Notes: generated from the sequence alone by a model not told the origin. Counted from the first letter of the stretch, positions 44,065-52,542 are shown. The stretch is DNA of 64,000 nucleotides from VRUE01 sp963702705 (GCA_963702705.1 CAVPDR010000006.1:310001-374000), one strand, 5' to 3'. Numbers and translations: made by a program.

Positions 44065-45917
44065 TTTCGCGCCAGCTCATCTGCGATCTGTTTGGCGAAG
44101 GCGATCACCGTCATCATCGGGTTGACTCCGACCGAGGTGGGGAAGAGGGATGCGTCCGCGATGTAGAGGTCGTCAGTGCCGTGGACCGAACCGTCGGATG
44201 CGCAGACGCCCTGAGCTTCAGGAGCTATCCGGGCGGTGCCCATCGGGTGGAAGGCCTCAAGCCGCAGTTCACTTGGCCTGAAGCGGGTTACCTCGAAGTC
44301 GGCAAGCTTGTCCGGCGTGAGCTTGCTGACCCGGGCGATGTTGGGGTAGACCTCGGTTGCGCCGGCGGCGAAGTGGACTTCGGCGGCTCGGGCTATGCCA
44401 TGGGTGAGGCGGCCCGCATCGGCCTTGGTGAGCTTGTAGGAGGTTCGTAGGGAGCCGTCGTTTGCAAGACGAACCCGGCCTTGGGACTCGTCTGAGAGGT
44501 GGACGCCGATCGAGCCGATGTGGCCGAAGTCGAGCATTGCTCGTTGGTGCTCGCGGCCCGTGCCCTGCAGCCAGCCGCCGCCGAAGGCGAGGGGAGTGAA
44601 GGTTGCCTCGAGCAGGAGGCGCTGGGGCTCCCACTGGTCGATGTAGTAGCTCTGCATCACGCCGTCCCAGCCACGGACCTCCTCGTCGTAGCGGGCGCCG
44701 ACCCAGCAGGCGGGGTGGATGTGCAGGTTGCGGCCGGCCTGGCGCCCGCCGAGGCCGGAGCGCAGCAGTAGCTCGGGCGTGCCCAGGGCGCCGCCGGCGA
44801 CGATCGTCGCGAGGCGGGCGCGGACCTCGTAGGGCCGACGGGCCTCAAACGTCCAAATAGTGGACGTTTGAGGCCCGTCGGCGGCGGTGAGACAGCTGAC
44901 CCCAATGGCGCGGCCGTGTTCGATCAGGATCTGGCGCGCTTCGACTCCGGAGCGCAGGCGGGCACCGGCGGCCACCGCTCTCGGCAGGTAGCTGACGTGC
45001 ATGCCGCGCTTGGCGTCGATCTCGCAGCCGAAGGGGCAGGAGCTGCACTGGACGCAGTTGCCGGCGTTGCGCGAGATCGGTCCGCCGGAGGCGCCGAGAG
45101 CCGCCGCGCCCTCCATCGCCAGCTGGCCGTTGCGACCCATCCGCTCGGGGTCGAGCGGGGTCACTCGGAGGAAATCCTCCGCCTCGGCGAAGTTGGGGTC
45201 GAGCTCGCCGCTCCACTCGATGCCGAAGCGGTCGCGCCAGTCATCCAGCACCGGCCGTGGCGCGCGGAAGCAGGTGCCCGAGTTGACCACCGTCGTGCCG
45301 CCCACGGTGCGCCCGACCGGGATCGGTATCTGCGGCCGGCCCGCGGCGATCGTCAGGCCCCCGTCACGGTAGAGCGACGCGATCGCCTCGAGCGGATCCT
45401 CGGGGTAGCTCTCGCGGTCGAAGCTCCGGCCGGCCTCGAGCATGATCACGTCGAGACCGGCCTCGGCCAGGGTCGCCGCGGCGACGGCCCCGCCTGCTCC
45501 GGAGCCGACGATGACGACGTCGCATTCCTCGCCGTCGCCCACGGCGGCGGTATCGCCGAGCGGGCCGCGGGGCTCAGGTCGCGAGCTGTCGACGAGGCGG
45601 CAGCTTGCCTCGAAGCCGATCCGCTCTTCCACCTGGGGTGAGACGGCGTAGCCAAGCGTCGCGAAGACCTTGCCCATCAGCAGCAGCTCGTGGTGGATGC
45701 CGAGGCGCGAGCCGTTCATGTGGCGCAGGAAGTCCTCCCGCGCGGCGAGGTCGAGCCGGCTGAAGCGCCAGGGGAAGGGCAGCAGCTCGAAGGCGCGCAG
45801 GCCGAGCCGGATCCGCGAGAGCGCCCGGGGTGAGAGCGAAGAGAGGAAGCCAGCCACCGGCCCTGAGACGTCGACCTCTCGCTCCGCTGCCGGCAGGCCG
45901 TCGAGCGCGGGCGCCAT
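44052..45917 (-). CDS. GMC-family FAD-dependent oxidoreductase
   Basis: 621 residues from the ATG at 45917. The N-terminal part includes a gluconate-2-dehydrogenase-subunit-3-like helical segment. The FAD loop VVIVGSGAGGAVAAATLAEA is near residue 134, GTCFRAPRPVL and a Cys cluster (NCVQCSSCPFGCEID) follow, and the C-terminal HPMGTARI plus SVGVNPMMTV carry the catalytic His region. Codons upstream of the ATG (45918 to about 45965) still encode a family-like helix, LSAAEQRTLGAICEA, but contain no ATG, GTG or TTG. Residues about 347-362 come from a palindromic element. Confidence 0.9.
   Translation of the reverse strand: MAPALDGLPAAEREVDVSGPVAGFLSSLSPRALSRIRLGLRAFELLPFPWRFSRLDLAAREDFLRHMNGSRLGIHHELLLMGKVFATLGYAVSPQVEERIGFEASCRLVDSSRPEPRGPLGDTAAVGDGEECDVVIVGSGAGGAVAAATLAEAGLDVIMLEAGRSFDRESYPEDPLEAIASLYRDGGLTIAAGRPQIPIPVGRTVGGTTVVNSGTCFRAPRPVLDDWRDRFGIEWSGELDPNFAEAEDFLRVTPLDPERMGRNGQLAMEGAAALGASGGPISRNAGNCVQCSSCPFGCEIDAKRGMHVSYLPRAVAAGARLRSGVEARQILIEHGRAIGVSCLTAADGPQTSTIWTFEARRPYEVRARLATIVAGGALGTPELLLRSGLGGRQAGRNLHIHPACWVGARYDEEVRGWDGVMQSYYIDQWEPQRLLLEATFTPLAFGGGWLQGTGREHQRAMLDFGHIGSIGVHLSDESQGRVRLANDGSLRTSYKLTKADAGRLTHGIARAAEVHFAAGATEVYPNIARVSKLTPDKLADFEVTRFRPSELRLEAFHPMGTARIAPEAQGVCASDGSVHGTDDLYIADASLFPTSVGVNPMMTVIAFAKQIADELARKSHG
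44834..44882. repeat. Palindromic element, family III, inside the GMC oxidoreductase gene
   Basis: Arms 44834-44855 and 44861-44882 are perfectly complementary over 22 bases around the loop AATAG. It matches 18765-18813 in pheT in the outer arms (GCCGACGGG) and the loop region. Translated in frame it adds DGPQTSTIWTFEARRP. Confidence 0.85.
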
Positions 45918-45977
45918 CGCCTCGCAGATCGCTCCCAGGGTGCGCTGCTCGGCGGCGGAGAGTCCCGGCGGGCGCTT

Positions 45978-46421
45978 TCAGCCGGGGGCCGTAGGCCGGT
46001 CGACCCGGCCGGCCAACGACCAGAGCCAGAGCGTCAGCAGCGCCAGGAAGCCGTCGACGAGGAAGTTGAGCAGGTAGATGAAGACGTCGGAGTCGAAGAG
46101 GTAGAAGCCGAGCGAGCCGAGCGAGGAGGCGGTCTTGCCGGCGGCGAGCAGGAGCAGCAGCGGCCGGTAACGGACCACGTCCGCCTGGGCGATGAGGCAG
46201 ATCCCGGTGATCAGGACCATGTAGGCGAAGGCGAGCGCCAACCAGAGCTGCTCCTCGGTGTGCGGCGCGCGGGTGAAGGTTCCGAGCGAATCGCCCAGGT
46301 CGGAGATGACGTTGCCGACGCCGTTGGGGGCGGCGATGAAGAGGATGCCGACGACCGCGAAGCTGACCGCGAGCAGGCGCAGGCTGAGGACTACGAACTT
46401 CTCTGCTGTCTCTCCCCGCAT
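45978..46421 (-). CDS. Four-pass membrane protein, unknown
   Basis: 147 residues with four predicted membrane segments (about 12-31, 61-78, 86-104 and 112-133). It lies upstream of the GMC oxidoreductase on the same strand, 60 bases apart, and could anchor or serve it. No family recognised. Its promoter would lie in the divergent region that contains the family I element copy B. Confidence 0.77.
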   Translation of the reverse strand: MRGETAEKFVVLSLRLLAVSFAVVGILFIAAPNGVGNVISDLGDSLGTFTRAPHTEEQLWLALAFAYMVLITGICLIAQADVVRYRPLLLLLAAGKTASSLGSLGFYLFDSDVFIYLLNFLVDGFLALLTLWLWSLAGRVDRPTAPG

Positions 46422-46460
46422 TGCGGCGGGACTCTAACTGGCTGCGTGGCCAGGTGGTTG

Positions 46461-46577
46461 AGGCGTGGCGTGGGCAGGGGGTTCCGCTTAACTTTTCGAT
46501 CGAGAGTGGCCTGCTGGCGCCGCAGGGTGGACGCCGAAAAAGTACGAGACGCTCCACCCCCTGCCCACGCCACGCCT
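46461..46577. repeat. Hairpin element, family I copy B
   Basis: Arms 46461-46481 and 46557-46577 are perfectly complementary over 21 bases. They enclose a 75-base core (46482-46556) homologous to the core of 13289-13406, including CAGGGTGGACGCCGAAAAAG. The arms differ from those of copy A. This copy lies between divergently transcribed genes, so it cannot be only a terminator. Confidence 0.85.
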
Positions 46578-46595
46578 TGATCCGGAGACGGCACC

Positions 46596-46601
46596 TAGAA
46601 T
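46596..46601 (+). promoter_or_regulatory. Putative -10 of a leaderless gatCAB transcript
   Basis: TAGAAT lies seven bases before GTG 46609. Confidence 0.5.
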
Positions 46602-46608
46602 CCCGCGC

Positions 46609-46896
46609 GTGATCGAGCGAGAGCAGGTATTGCACGTTGCGAAACTGGCTCGCCTGGGCCTCAGTGAGGCGGAGGTTGAGACTATGACCGGGGAGCTTTC
46701 GGGGATCCTCGAGCACGTCGATCGCATTGCCGCGCTTGACCTTGAGGGTGTTGCGCCGACTTCGCACGTTGTTGAGCTTGAGAACGTGCTGCGGGCCGAC
46801 GTTCCTCATAAGAGCCTGGCGCAGGACGTCGCGCTGGCTTCGGCCCCTGACCCCGTTGACGGCGCCTTCCGCGTCCCCTCGCCGCAGGCCGAGTAG
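46609..46896 (+). CDS. gatC: Asp-tRNA(Asn)/Glu-tRNA(Gln) amidotransferase subunit C
   Basis: 95 residues, the normal size: QVLHVAKLARLGLSEAEVET, GELSGILEHVDRIAALDLEG and the C-terminal DPVDGAFRVPSPQ. It stabilises GatA on GatB. First gene of gatCAB; it shares one base with the gatA start. Confidence 0.95.
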   Translation: MIEREQVLHVAKLARLGLSEAEVETMTGELSGILEHVDRIAALDLEGVAPTSHVVELENVLRADVPHKSLAQDVALASAPDPVDGAFRVPSPQAE

Positions 46897-48341
46897 TGGC
46901 GGGCATGCTTGAGCTGACGGTCGTGCAGGCCCATGAGGCGATGAGCGCAGGCGAGCTTGACGCCGCCGAGTACGCCGAGGCTTGGAAGGAAGTCGCAGCC
47001 GGGGATGAGCTGAACGCCTACCTCTGGCGCGAGGAGAACGGCGACGGTGCGGCAATAGCGGTTGAGCGACCCAGCATCGCGCCGGTCGCCGTGAAGGACA
47101 TCTTTTGCACCGAGGGCGTGCCGACCACGGCTGGGTCGCGAATTCTCGAGGGGTACCGGCCGCCCTACACCGCGGCGGCTGTGCGGAGGTTGATCGAGGC
47201 AGGGGCGCCGATCCTCGGCAAGACCAACATGGACGAGTTCGCGATGGGCTCGTCGAACGAGAACTCCGCCTACGGGCCGGTGCTCAACCCCTGGGACCGC
47301 AGCCGCGTGCCCGGCGGCTCCTCCGGCGGCTCGGCGGCGGTCGTCGCCGGCGGCCTGGCACCCTGGGCGATCGGCACCGACACCGGCGGCTCAATTCGCC
47401 AGCCCGCCGCGCTCTGCGGGATCGTCGGCCTCAAGCCGACCTACGGCGCGATCTCGCGCTACGGGATGATCGCCTTTGCCTCCTCACTGGATCAGTGCGG
47501 GCCGTTTACCCGCGATGTCAGTGATGCGGCTCTGCTGCTGGCAATTTTGCAAGGGCGGGATCCTTGTGACTCGACCTCGGTCGGGATTCCGGGGAGCGTG
47601 CGCCTTCCCGACCTGACATCCCTCGCCGGGCTGCGATTCGGTGTGCCAGACATGCTCGATCGCCACATTTTTGACGCTGGCGTGCGCGAGAGCTTCGAAG
47701 GCACCCTGGCGACGATCAAGGAGCTGGGCGGTGAGATAGCCCAGATATCACTGCCGACTGCCGACCACGGAATCTCCGCCTACTACGTGATCGCCCCCGC
47801 GGAGGCCTCGTCGAATCTGGCTCGTTACGACGGAGTCCGTTACGGGATGCGCGCCGACAGCGAAGGCGACCTGATCGAGATGTACGAGAAGACTCGCGCG
47901 GAGGGGTTCGGCCCGGAGGTGAAGCGCCGGATCATGCTCGGCACCTACGCGCTCTCCTCCGGCTATTACGACGCTTACTACGGCCAAGCCCAGAAGGTGC
48001 GGACGAAGATCGCCGAGGACTTCCAAACCGCCTTCTCCAGCGTTGACTTCGTTGTCACGCCGACGTCGCCCTCGGTTGCCTTCCGCTTGGAGGAGAAGAC
48101 GGCCGACCCATTCTCGATGTACCTCAATGATTTCTTCACCGTGCCGATGAGCCTCGCCGGCATCCCGGCGATCTCAATCCCTGCCGGGTTGGCAGAGCCA
48201 AATGGAGGCGGCCCGCAACTCCCGGTCGGCTTCCAGATCGCGGCGCCCGCCTTCGCCGAGCAGAAGCTGCTCGATGCCGCCTACGCGCTCGAGCAGGCGA
48301 TCGGCTTCGACGCCCGGCCAGAGGGGGTCCCCGGTGGCTGA
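46896..48341 (+). CDS. gatA: Asp-tRNA(Asn)/Glu-tRNA(Gln) amidotransferase subunit A
   Basis: 481 residues. Amidase-signature glutaminase that releases ammonia from glutamine. Catalytic Ser-Ser-Lys residues are present: Lys in VAVKDIFCTEG (about 67), GGSSGGSAAVVAGG, and nucleophile region TDTGGSIRQPAALCG. The GTG at 46896 is used; ATG 46902 is an alternative. gatB overlaps its end by eight bases. Confidence 0.96.
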   Translation: MAGMLELTVVQAHEAMSAGELDAAEYAEAWKEVAAGDELNAYLWREENGDGAAIAVERPSIAPVAVKDIFCTEGVPTTAGSRILEGYRPPYTAAAVRRLIEAGAPILGKTNMDEFAMGSSNENSAYGPVLNPWDRSRVPGGSSGGSAAVVAGGLAPWAIGTDTGGSIRQPAALCGIVGLKPTYGAISRYGMIAFASSLDQCGPFTRDVSDAALLLAILQGRDPCDSTSVGIPGSVRLPDLTSLAGLRFGVPDMLDRHIFDAGVRESFEGTLATIKELGGEIAQISLPTADHGISAYYVIAPAEASSNLARYDGVRYGMRADSEGDLIEMYEKTRAEGFGPEVKRRIMLGTYALSSGYYDAYYGQAQKVRTKIAEDFQTAFSSVDFVVTPTSPSVAFRLEEKTADPFSMYLNDFFTVPMSLAGIPAISIPAGLAEPNGGGPQLPVGFQIAAPAFAEQKLLDAAYALEQAIGFDARPEGVPGG

Positions 48342-49776
48342 GCTCGAGGCGGTCATCGGCTTGGAGATCCACGTCCAGCTGGCGACGAGGACGAAGATGT
48401 TCTGCGGCTGCGAGCTCTCCTTCGGCGACGAGCCGAACATCCACACCTGCCCGATCTGCCTCGCCCACCCGGGCGTGCTGCCGGTGCCCAACGAGCAGGC
48501 GATCCTCTACGCGCTGCAGATCGCCGCGGCGCTGGAGTGCGAGGTCGCGCCGCGCTCGATCTTCCACCGCAAGAACTACTTCTATCCGGACAGCCCGAAG
48601 GCCTACCAGATCAGCCAGTACGACATTCCGCTTGCCAGCAACGGTCGGCTCGGCGACGTCCGCATCCACCGCGCCCACCTCGAGGAGGACGCTGCGAAGA
48701 CGATCCACGTCGGCGACTCGGGTCGCATCCACGGCTCCAGCGCCTCGCTGGTCGACTTCAACCGCGGCGGCACCCCGCTGGTCGAGATCGTCACCGAGCC
48801 CGACATCCGCAGCGCGGCCGAGGCCGCCTCCTGGGCGCGGCTGCTGCGCGAGACGGTGCGCCAGCTCGGCGTCTCCGACGTCAACATGGAGGAGGGCAGC
48901 CTGCGCGTCGACGGCAACATCTCAGTGCGGCCGGCCGGTAGCGAGGAGCTGGGGACGAAGACCGAGCTGAAGAACATGAACAGCTTCCGCTTCCTTGAGC
49001 GTGGAATCGAAGCCGAGCTGGCGCGCCAGCGCGAGCTGATCGAGGCGGGGGGGACGGTCGAACAGGAGACCCTCCACTTCCACCCCGAGGACGGCAGCCT
49101 GACCCCGCTGCGTTCGAAGGAGGAGGCGCACGACTACCGCTACTTCCCCGAGCCCGACCTGGTACCGCTGGCGCCGACCGAGGCGATGCTGCGCGAGGCG
49201 CGCGAGTCCCTGCCCGAGCTGCCGGCGGCGCGGGCCGAGCGCTACCGCGAGCGGATGGGCCTGGCCGGGGACACGGCTGCGTTGCTCGCGGCCGACCCGG
49301 AGACGGCGGGCTACTTCGAGCAGACAGCCAAAGAGGCGGGCGAGGTCGAGCCGCGCGTCGTCGCCAACTGGGTGACCGGCGAGCTGGCCGCCGCCCTGCG
49401 TCAGAGCGGCGACGAGACAAGCGCCGCGGCTTCGAAGGTCGAGCCGGCCGCCCTCGCCGCCTTGGTGGCAATGGTCCAGGAGAGGAAGATCTCCAACAGC
49501 AGCGGCAAGGCTGTCCTGGCGACCCTGGTCGCAGAGGGCGGCGACCCGGCCGCGATAGTCGAGCGCGAGGGCCTCGCCCAGATCTCCGACAGCGGCGAGC
49601 TGGAGGCCATAGTCGCTGCGGCGATCGAAGCCAACCCCGACGCCGCCGAGCAAATACAAGCTGGAAACCAAAAGGCGATCGGCGCCATCGTCGGCTTCGT
49701 GATGAAGGAGACCAAGGGCCGCGCCGACGGCGGCGAGGTAAACCGCCTGATCAAGGAGAAGCTGGGATCCGCCTGA
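48334..49776 (+). CDS. gatB: Asp-tRNA(Asn)/Glu-tRNA(Gln) amidotransferase subunit B
   Basis: 480 residues from GTG 48334. It activates the mischarged tRNA with ATP and completes transamidation. LEAVIGLEIHVQLATRTKMF is the signature, zinc-type cysteines follow (CGCE, CPIC), and the C-terminal half has the YqeY-like tail (SSGKAVLATLVAEGG). The 22-bp arm of a hairpin begins directly after its TGA. Confidence 0.96.
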   Translation: MAELEAVIGLEIHVQLATRTKMFCGCELSFGDEPNIHTCPICLAHPGVLPVPNEQAILYALQIAAALECEVAPRSIFHRKNYFYPDSPKAYQISQYDIPLASNGRLGDVRIHRAHLEEDAAKTIHVGDSGRIHGSSASLVDFNRGGTPLVEIVTEPDIRSAAEAASWARLLRETVRQLGVSDVNMEEGSLRVDGNISVRPAGSEELGTKTELKNMNSFRFLERGIEAELARQRELIEAGGTVEQETLHFHPEDGSLTPLRSKEEAHDYRYFPEPDLVPLAPTEAMLREARESLPELPAARAERYRERMGLAGDTAALLAADPETAGYFEQTAKEAGEVEPRVVANWVTGELAAALRQSGDETSAAASKVEPAALAALVAMVQERKISNSSGKAVLATLVAEGGDPAAIVEREGLAQISDSGELEAIVAAAIEANPDAAEQIQAGNQKAIGAIVGFVMKETKGRADGGEVNRLIKEKLGSA

Positions 49777-49846
49777 GGCCGGTTCGGGGGAGGACTCGAT
49801 GGAGCCTCCCCGCTGTTGCTCCAGCGAGTCCTCCCCCGAACCGGCC
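49777..49846. repeat. Hairpin element, family II copy 1
   Basis: Perfect 22-bp arms at 49777-49798 and 49825-49846 surround a core TGGAGC-[12]-GCTCCA whose 12-base loop is CTCCCCGCTGTT. The same core, inverted, occurs at 60397-60418 with unrelated arms. It sits directly after gatB and probably ends that transcript. Confidence 0.85.
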
Positions 49847-49865
49847 CGGCCGATTGCCACATTTC

Positions 49866-49900
49866 GCACTTTGTAACAAACTGTTACAAAGTGCTACATT
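49866..49900 (+). promoter_or_regulatory. Operator and promoter of the NDH-2 gene
   Basis: GCACTTTGTAACA (49866-49878), spacer AAC, TGTTACAAAGTGC (49882-49894) form a perfect 13-bp inverted repeat. A -35-like TTGTAA (49871-49876) lies inside it, and TACATT (49895-49900) is a -10 at 18-base spacing. The ATG is six bases further on. A dimeric repressor, perhaps TetR- or GntR-type, bound here would block RNA polymerase. Confidence 0.75.
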
Positions 49901-49906
49901 CGGCTT

Positions 49907-51232
49907 ATGGCCTGGAACGTCGTCATCGCCGGTGGAGGATTTGGTGGGGCAATGGCCGCGCGCGAGCTGGAGCGGATTCTGCCGCGGCAGTCGACTCGCC
50001 TGGTCTTGGTCAACGACGCCAATTTCATGCTCTACACGCCATTTCTGCCCGAGGCTGCGGCTGGCACTTTGGAGCCGCGACACGTGGTCACGCCGCTGCG
50101 GGAGATCCTCAGTCGCACCTACCTGCGGCTTGGCTCGATCGTCGCCCACGATCCCGGCGCGAAGACCGTTGAGCTGCGCACGCGCGAGGGCGAAGTCGAG
50201 CAACTGCCCTACGACCAGCTGCTGGTCGCGCTGGGCTCGGTCTCCCGGGTCCTTCCGGTTCCGGGCCTCTCCGAGCACGCGATCGGGTTCAAGAGCCTCG
50301 CCGACGCGATCTGGCTGCGCAACCACGTGATCGAGACGTTGGAGGCGGCCAACGCCACCGACGACGCGGCCCGTCGCGAGGAGCTGCTCACCTACGTCTT
50401 CGTCGGCGGCGGCTACGCCGGGCTCGAGGCCCTGGCCGAGCTGCAGGACTTCGCCGCCGACGCGATCGAGAGCTATCCGCGCGCCCGCCTGCACGGTATG
50501 CGCTGGGTCCTGGTCGAGGCCAGCGATCGGGTTCTGCCCGAGATCGACGCAGAGCTGGCCGACTACGCGCTGCGCGAGCTGCGCGGTCGCGGCATCGACA
50601 TTCGTCTCGGCACGACGCTGGAGGAGGTGCGCGCCGACAGCGCCCGCATCGCCACCGGCGAGACGCTGCCGACGCGGACCGTCGTCTGGACCGCCGGTGT
50701 GGCGCCGCACCCGAGTCTTCGCCGGCTCTCGCTGCCGCTCGACGAGCGCGGCCGGGTGCCGGTCGACGACCATCTGCGCGTGCGGGGCATGGACTCGGTC
50801 TGGGCGATCGGCGACTGCGCCGCGGCGCCGGACCCTCGCGGCGGCCTCTGCCCGCCGACTGCCCAGCACGCGGTGCGCCAGGGGCCGGTCGCTGCCGCCA
50901 ATATCGCCGCCGAGCTCGGGATCGGCACGGCGCGCCCCTTCGAGTACCGCGGCAACGCCGCCTTCGTCAACCTCGGCCGCTACAAGGCGGTCGGCAAGGT
51001 CGGCGGCCGCACCTTCCGCGGCTTCCCGGCCTGGTGGATGGCGCGGACCTACCACATGAGCCAGATCCCGGGCGCGGCCCGCAAGGCCCGCGCCGTGATC
51101 GACTGGACCGCCAGCCTGCCCTTCCGCCGCGACATCTCCGAGGTCGGCTCGATCGGGCATCCGAAGCGACTTGACGCGACAATGGACCCGTGGGATTCGA
51201 GTACCCCGTCATCGCCTTCTTCTTCGGCCTAG
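49907..51232 (+). CDS. ndh: NADH dehydrogenase type II (NDH-2)
   Basis: 441 residues. Single-subunit flavoprotein passing electrons from NADH to menaquinone at the membrane, without proton pumping. FAD loop IAGGGFGGAMAARELERIL, NAD loop FVGGGYAGLEALAELQDFA (near 167), and MDSVWAIGDCAAAP near 300. The C-terminal region (PAWWMARTYHMSQIPG) probably binds the membrane. It is preceded by a strong palindromic operator, so its expression is likely conditional. The end overlaps the next gene by 43 bases. Confidence 0.9.
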   Translation: MAWNVVIAGGGFGGAMAARELERILPRQSTRLVLVNDANFMLYTPFLPEAAAGTLEPRHVVTPLREILSRTYLRLGSIVAHDPGAKTVELRTREGEVEQLPYDQLLVALGSVSRVLPVPGLSEHAIGFKSLADAIWLRNHVIETLEAANATDDAARREELLTYVFVGGGYAGLEALAELQDFAADAIESYPRARLHGMRWVLVEASDRVLPEIDAELADYALRELRGRGIDIRLGTTLEEVRADSARIATGETLPTRTVVWTAGVAPHPSLRRLSLPLDERGRVPVDDHLRVRGMDSVWAIGDCAAAPDPRGGLCPPTAQHAVRQGPVAAANIAAELGIGTARPFEYRGNAAFVNLGRYKAVGKVGGRTFRGFPAWWMARTYHMSQIPGAARKARAVIDWTASLPFRRDISEVGSIGHPKRLDATMDPWDSSTPSSPSSSA

Positions 51233-51474
51233 CCACCGGCATCATCGGCAAGGGCAAGGGCAGCTCCTTCTGGGTCTGGCTGCTGGTCGGCGCGGTCCTG
51301 CCCATCCTCGGCCTGATCGCGGTGATCCTCTACCGCGCCGAGAAGAACGAACCCGAACGGCAGTGCCCGAACTGCCACAAGGCGGTCAAGCTCTACGTCC
51401 AGGTCTGCCCGCGCTGCGGGACCGACCTCTACCTGCCCGATCCGGCCGAGGTTCGCCACCCCGGCGTCGGCTGA
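51190..51474 (+). CDS. Small membrane protein with zinc ribbon
   Basis: 94 residues: an N-terminal membrane region with one or two segments (about 5-48, FGLATGIIGKGKGSSFWVWL then VGAVLPILGLIAVILY) and a C-terminal zinc ribbon CPNC-x11-CPRC. Function unknown. GTG 51190 lies inside the 3' end of ndh. Confidence 0.76.
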   Translation: MGFEYPVIAFFFGLATGIIGKGKGSSFWVWLLVGAVLPILGLIAVILYRAEKNEPERQCPNCHKAVKLYVQVCPRCGTDLYLPDPAEVRHPGVG

Positions 51475-52542
51475 CTACCTGAGCCAGGTGCGAAAGATCG
51501 CGTTGGCGAAGCCCATCCCGTAGCGGAAGACCGCCGGCTTCTTCGAGTGGCCGTGCAGCCGCTGCTCGACCGTGATCGGCACCTCCTTGGCCGGGATGCC
51601 GCGCTTGATCGCCTCGATCATGAACTCGGAGGTGTGGAACTGCTCCTGGCGCAGGACCAGCTGAGGCAGGACGGTGGTTCGAACCGCGCGGTAGCCGTTG
51701 GAGCAGTCGGTGACGTGGGTGCGGGTGATCGCCGAGACGAGGCGGTTGAAGAAGACGATGCCGAGCTCACGGGCGAAGTGGTTGCGGTCGGCCTGGCCGA
51801 GCACGCGCGAGCCGTGGGCGACGTCGACCTCGCCGTCGAGGACGGGTTTGACCAGGCGCTCCATCTCCGATGGCAGGTGCTGGCCGTCGGCGTCGAGGGT
51901 GACGACGACCTCGGCTCCCGATTCGACCATCAGCCGGTAGCCGGTGCGCAGGGCGGCACCGCCGCCGCGGTTGGTCACGTGGCGGGCGACGGCCGCGCCG
52001 TGCTCGGCAGCGACGTCGCCGGTGCCGTCGCGCGAGCCGTCGTCGACGACGAGCACGGCGGTCGGCACGCCGCAGACCTCGCTCGGCATCAGGTCGAGCA
52101 CGTGGCCGATGTTCTCGGCCTCGTTGTAGGCGGGGACGAGGATCGCGACCCTGTCGCGGAAGCGCTCCGGCAGCCTCGCCTGGCGGAACTCCTCCCAGGC
52201 GAGGCCCTCGAGCGCCGCTGAGAGCTGGCGCGCGTTGCGGGAGCCCTGCGAGAGCGCCCGCAGGATCAGCAGGAAGAGGATGAAGATCGCGAAGACGGCG
52301 AGGCCGAGGATGCGGCCGCCGTTGCCCTTTTCGAAGGAGAAGGCGGAGAGCAGCTTGTCGGTGATTTCGGTGCCGGAGACGAGCAGCAGGCCAAGCCCGG
52401 CGGCGAGCAGGATCAGCACGTCGACGTTGCGCAGGGAGCGGCGACGGATCAGCGCGTAGGCGATCAGGGCGAGGCCGAAGAGCACCCCGACGCTGCGCAG
52501 AGCCGTCAGTTCGGCGGGGAAAATGCCTGCTTGGAGGACCAT
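51475..52542 (-). CDS. GT2-family glycosyltransferase (polyprenyl-phosphate sugar synthase type)
   Basis: 355 residues from the ATG at 52542. An N-terminal membrane part (about 1-95, several segments) precedes the GT-A domain: VAILVPAYNEAENIGHVLDL near 132, LVVDDGSRDGTGDVA, TLDADGQHLPSEM with the DxD-type motif near 216. The family transfers a sugar from a nucleotide donor to polyprenyl phosphate, supplying donors to GT39-type enzymes, two of which are encoded just upstream. It overlaps the upstream gene by 37 bases. Confidence 0.9.
   Translation of the reverse strand: MVLQAGIFPAELTALRSVGVLFGLALIAYALIRRRSLRNVDVLILLAAGLGLLLVSGTEITDKLLSAFSFEKGNGGRILGLAVFAIFILFLLILRALSQGSRNARQLSAALEGLAWEEFRQARLPERFRDRVAILVPAYNEAENIGHVLDLMPSEVCGVPTAVLVVDDGSRDGTGDVAAEHGAAVARHVTNRGGGAALRTGYRLMVESGAEVVVTLDADGQHLPSEMERLVKPVLDGEVDVAHGSRVLGQADRNHFARELGIVFFNRLVSAITRTHVTDCSNGYRAVRTTVLPQLVLRQEQFHTSEFMIEAIKRGIPAKEVPITVEQRLHGHSKKPAVFRYGMGFANAIFRTWLR

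Noticed and set aside
49866..49894. Reading the ndh palindrome as a terminator of gatB
   Set aside because: The hairpin at 49777-49846 already fills that role, and the palindrome overlaps the -35/-10 spacing immediately before the ndh start.
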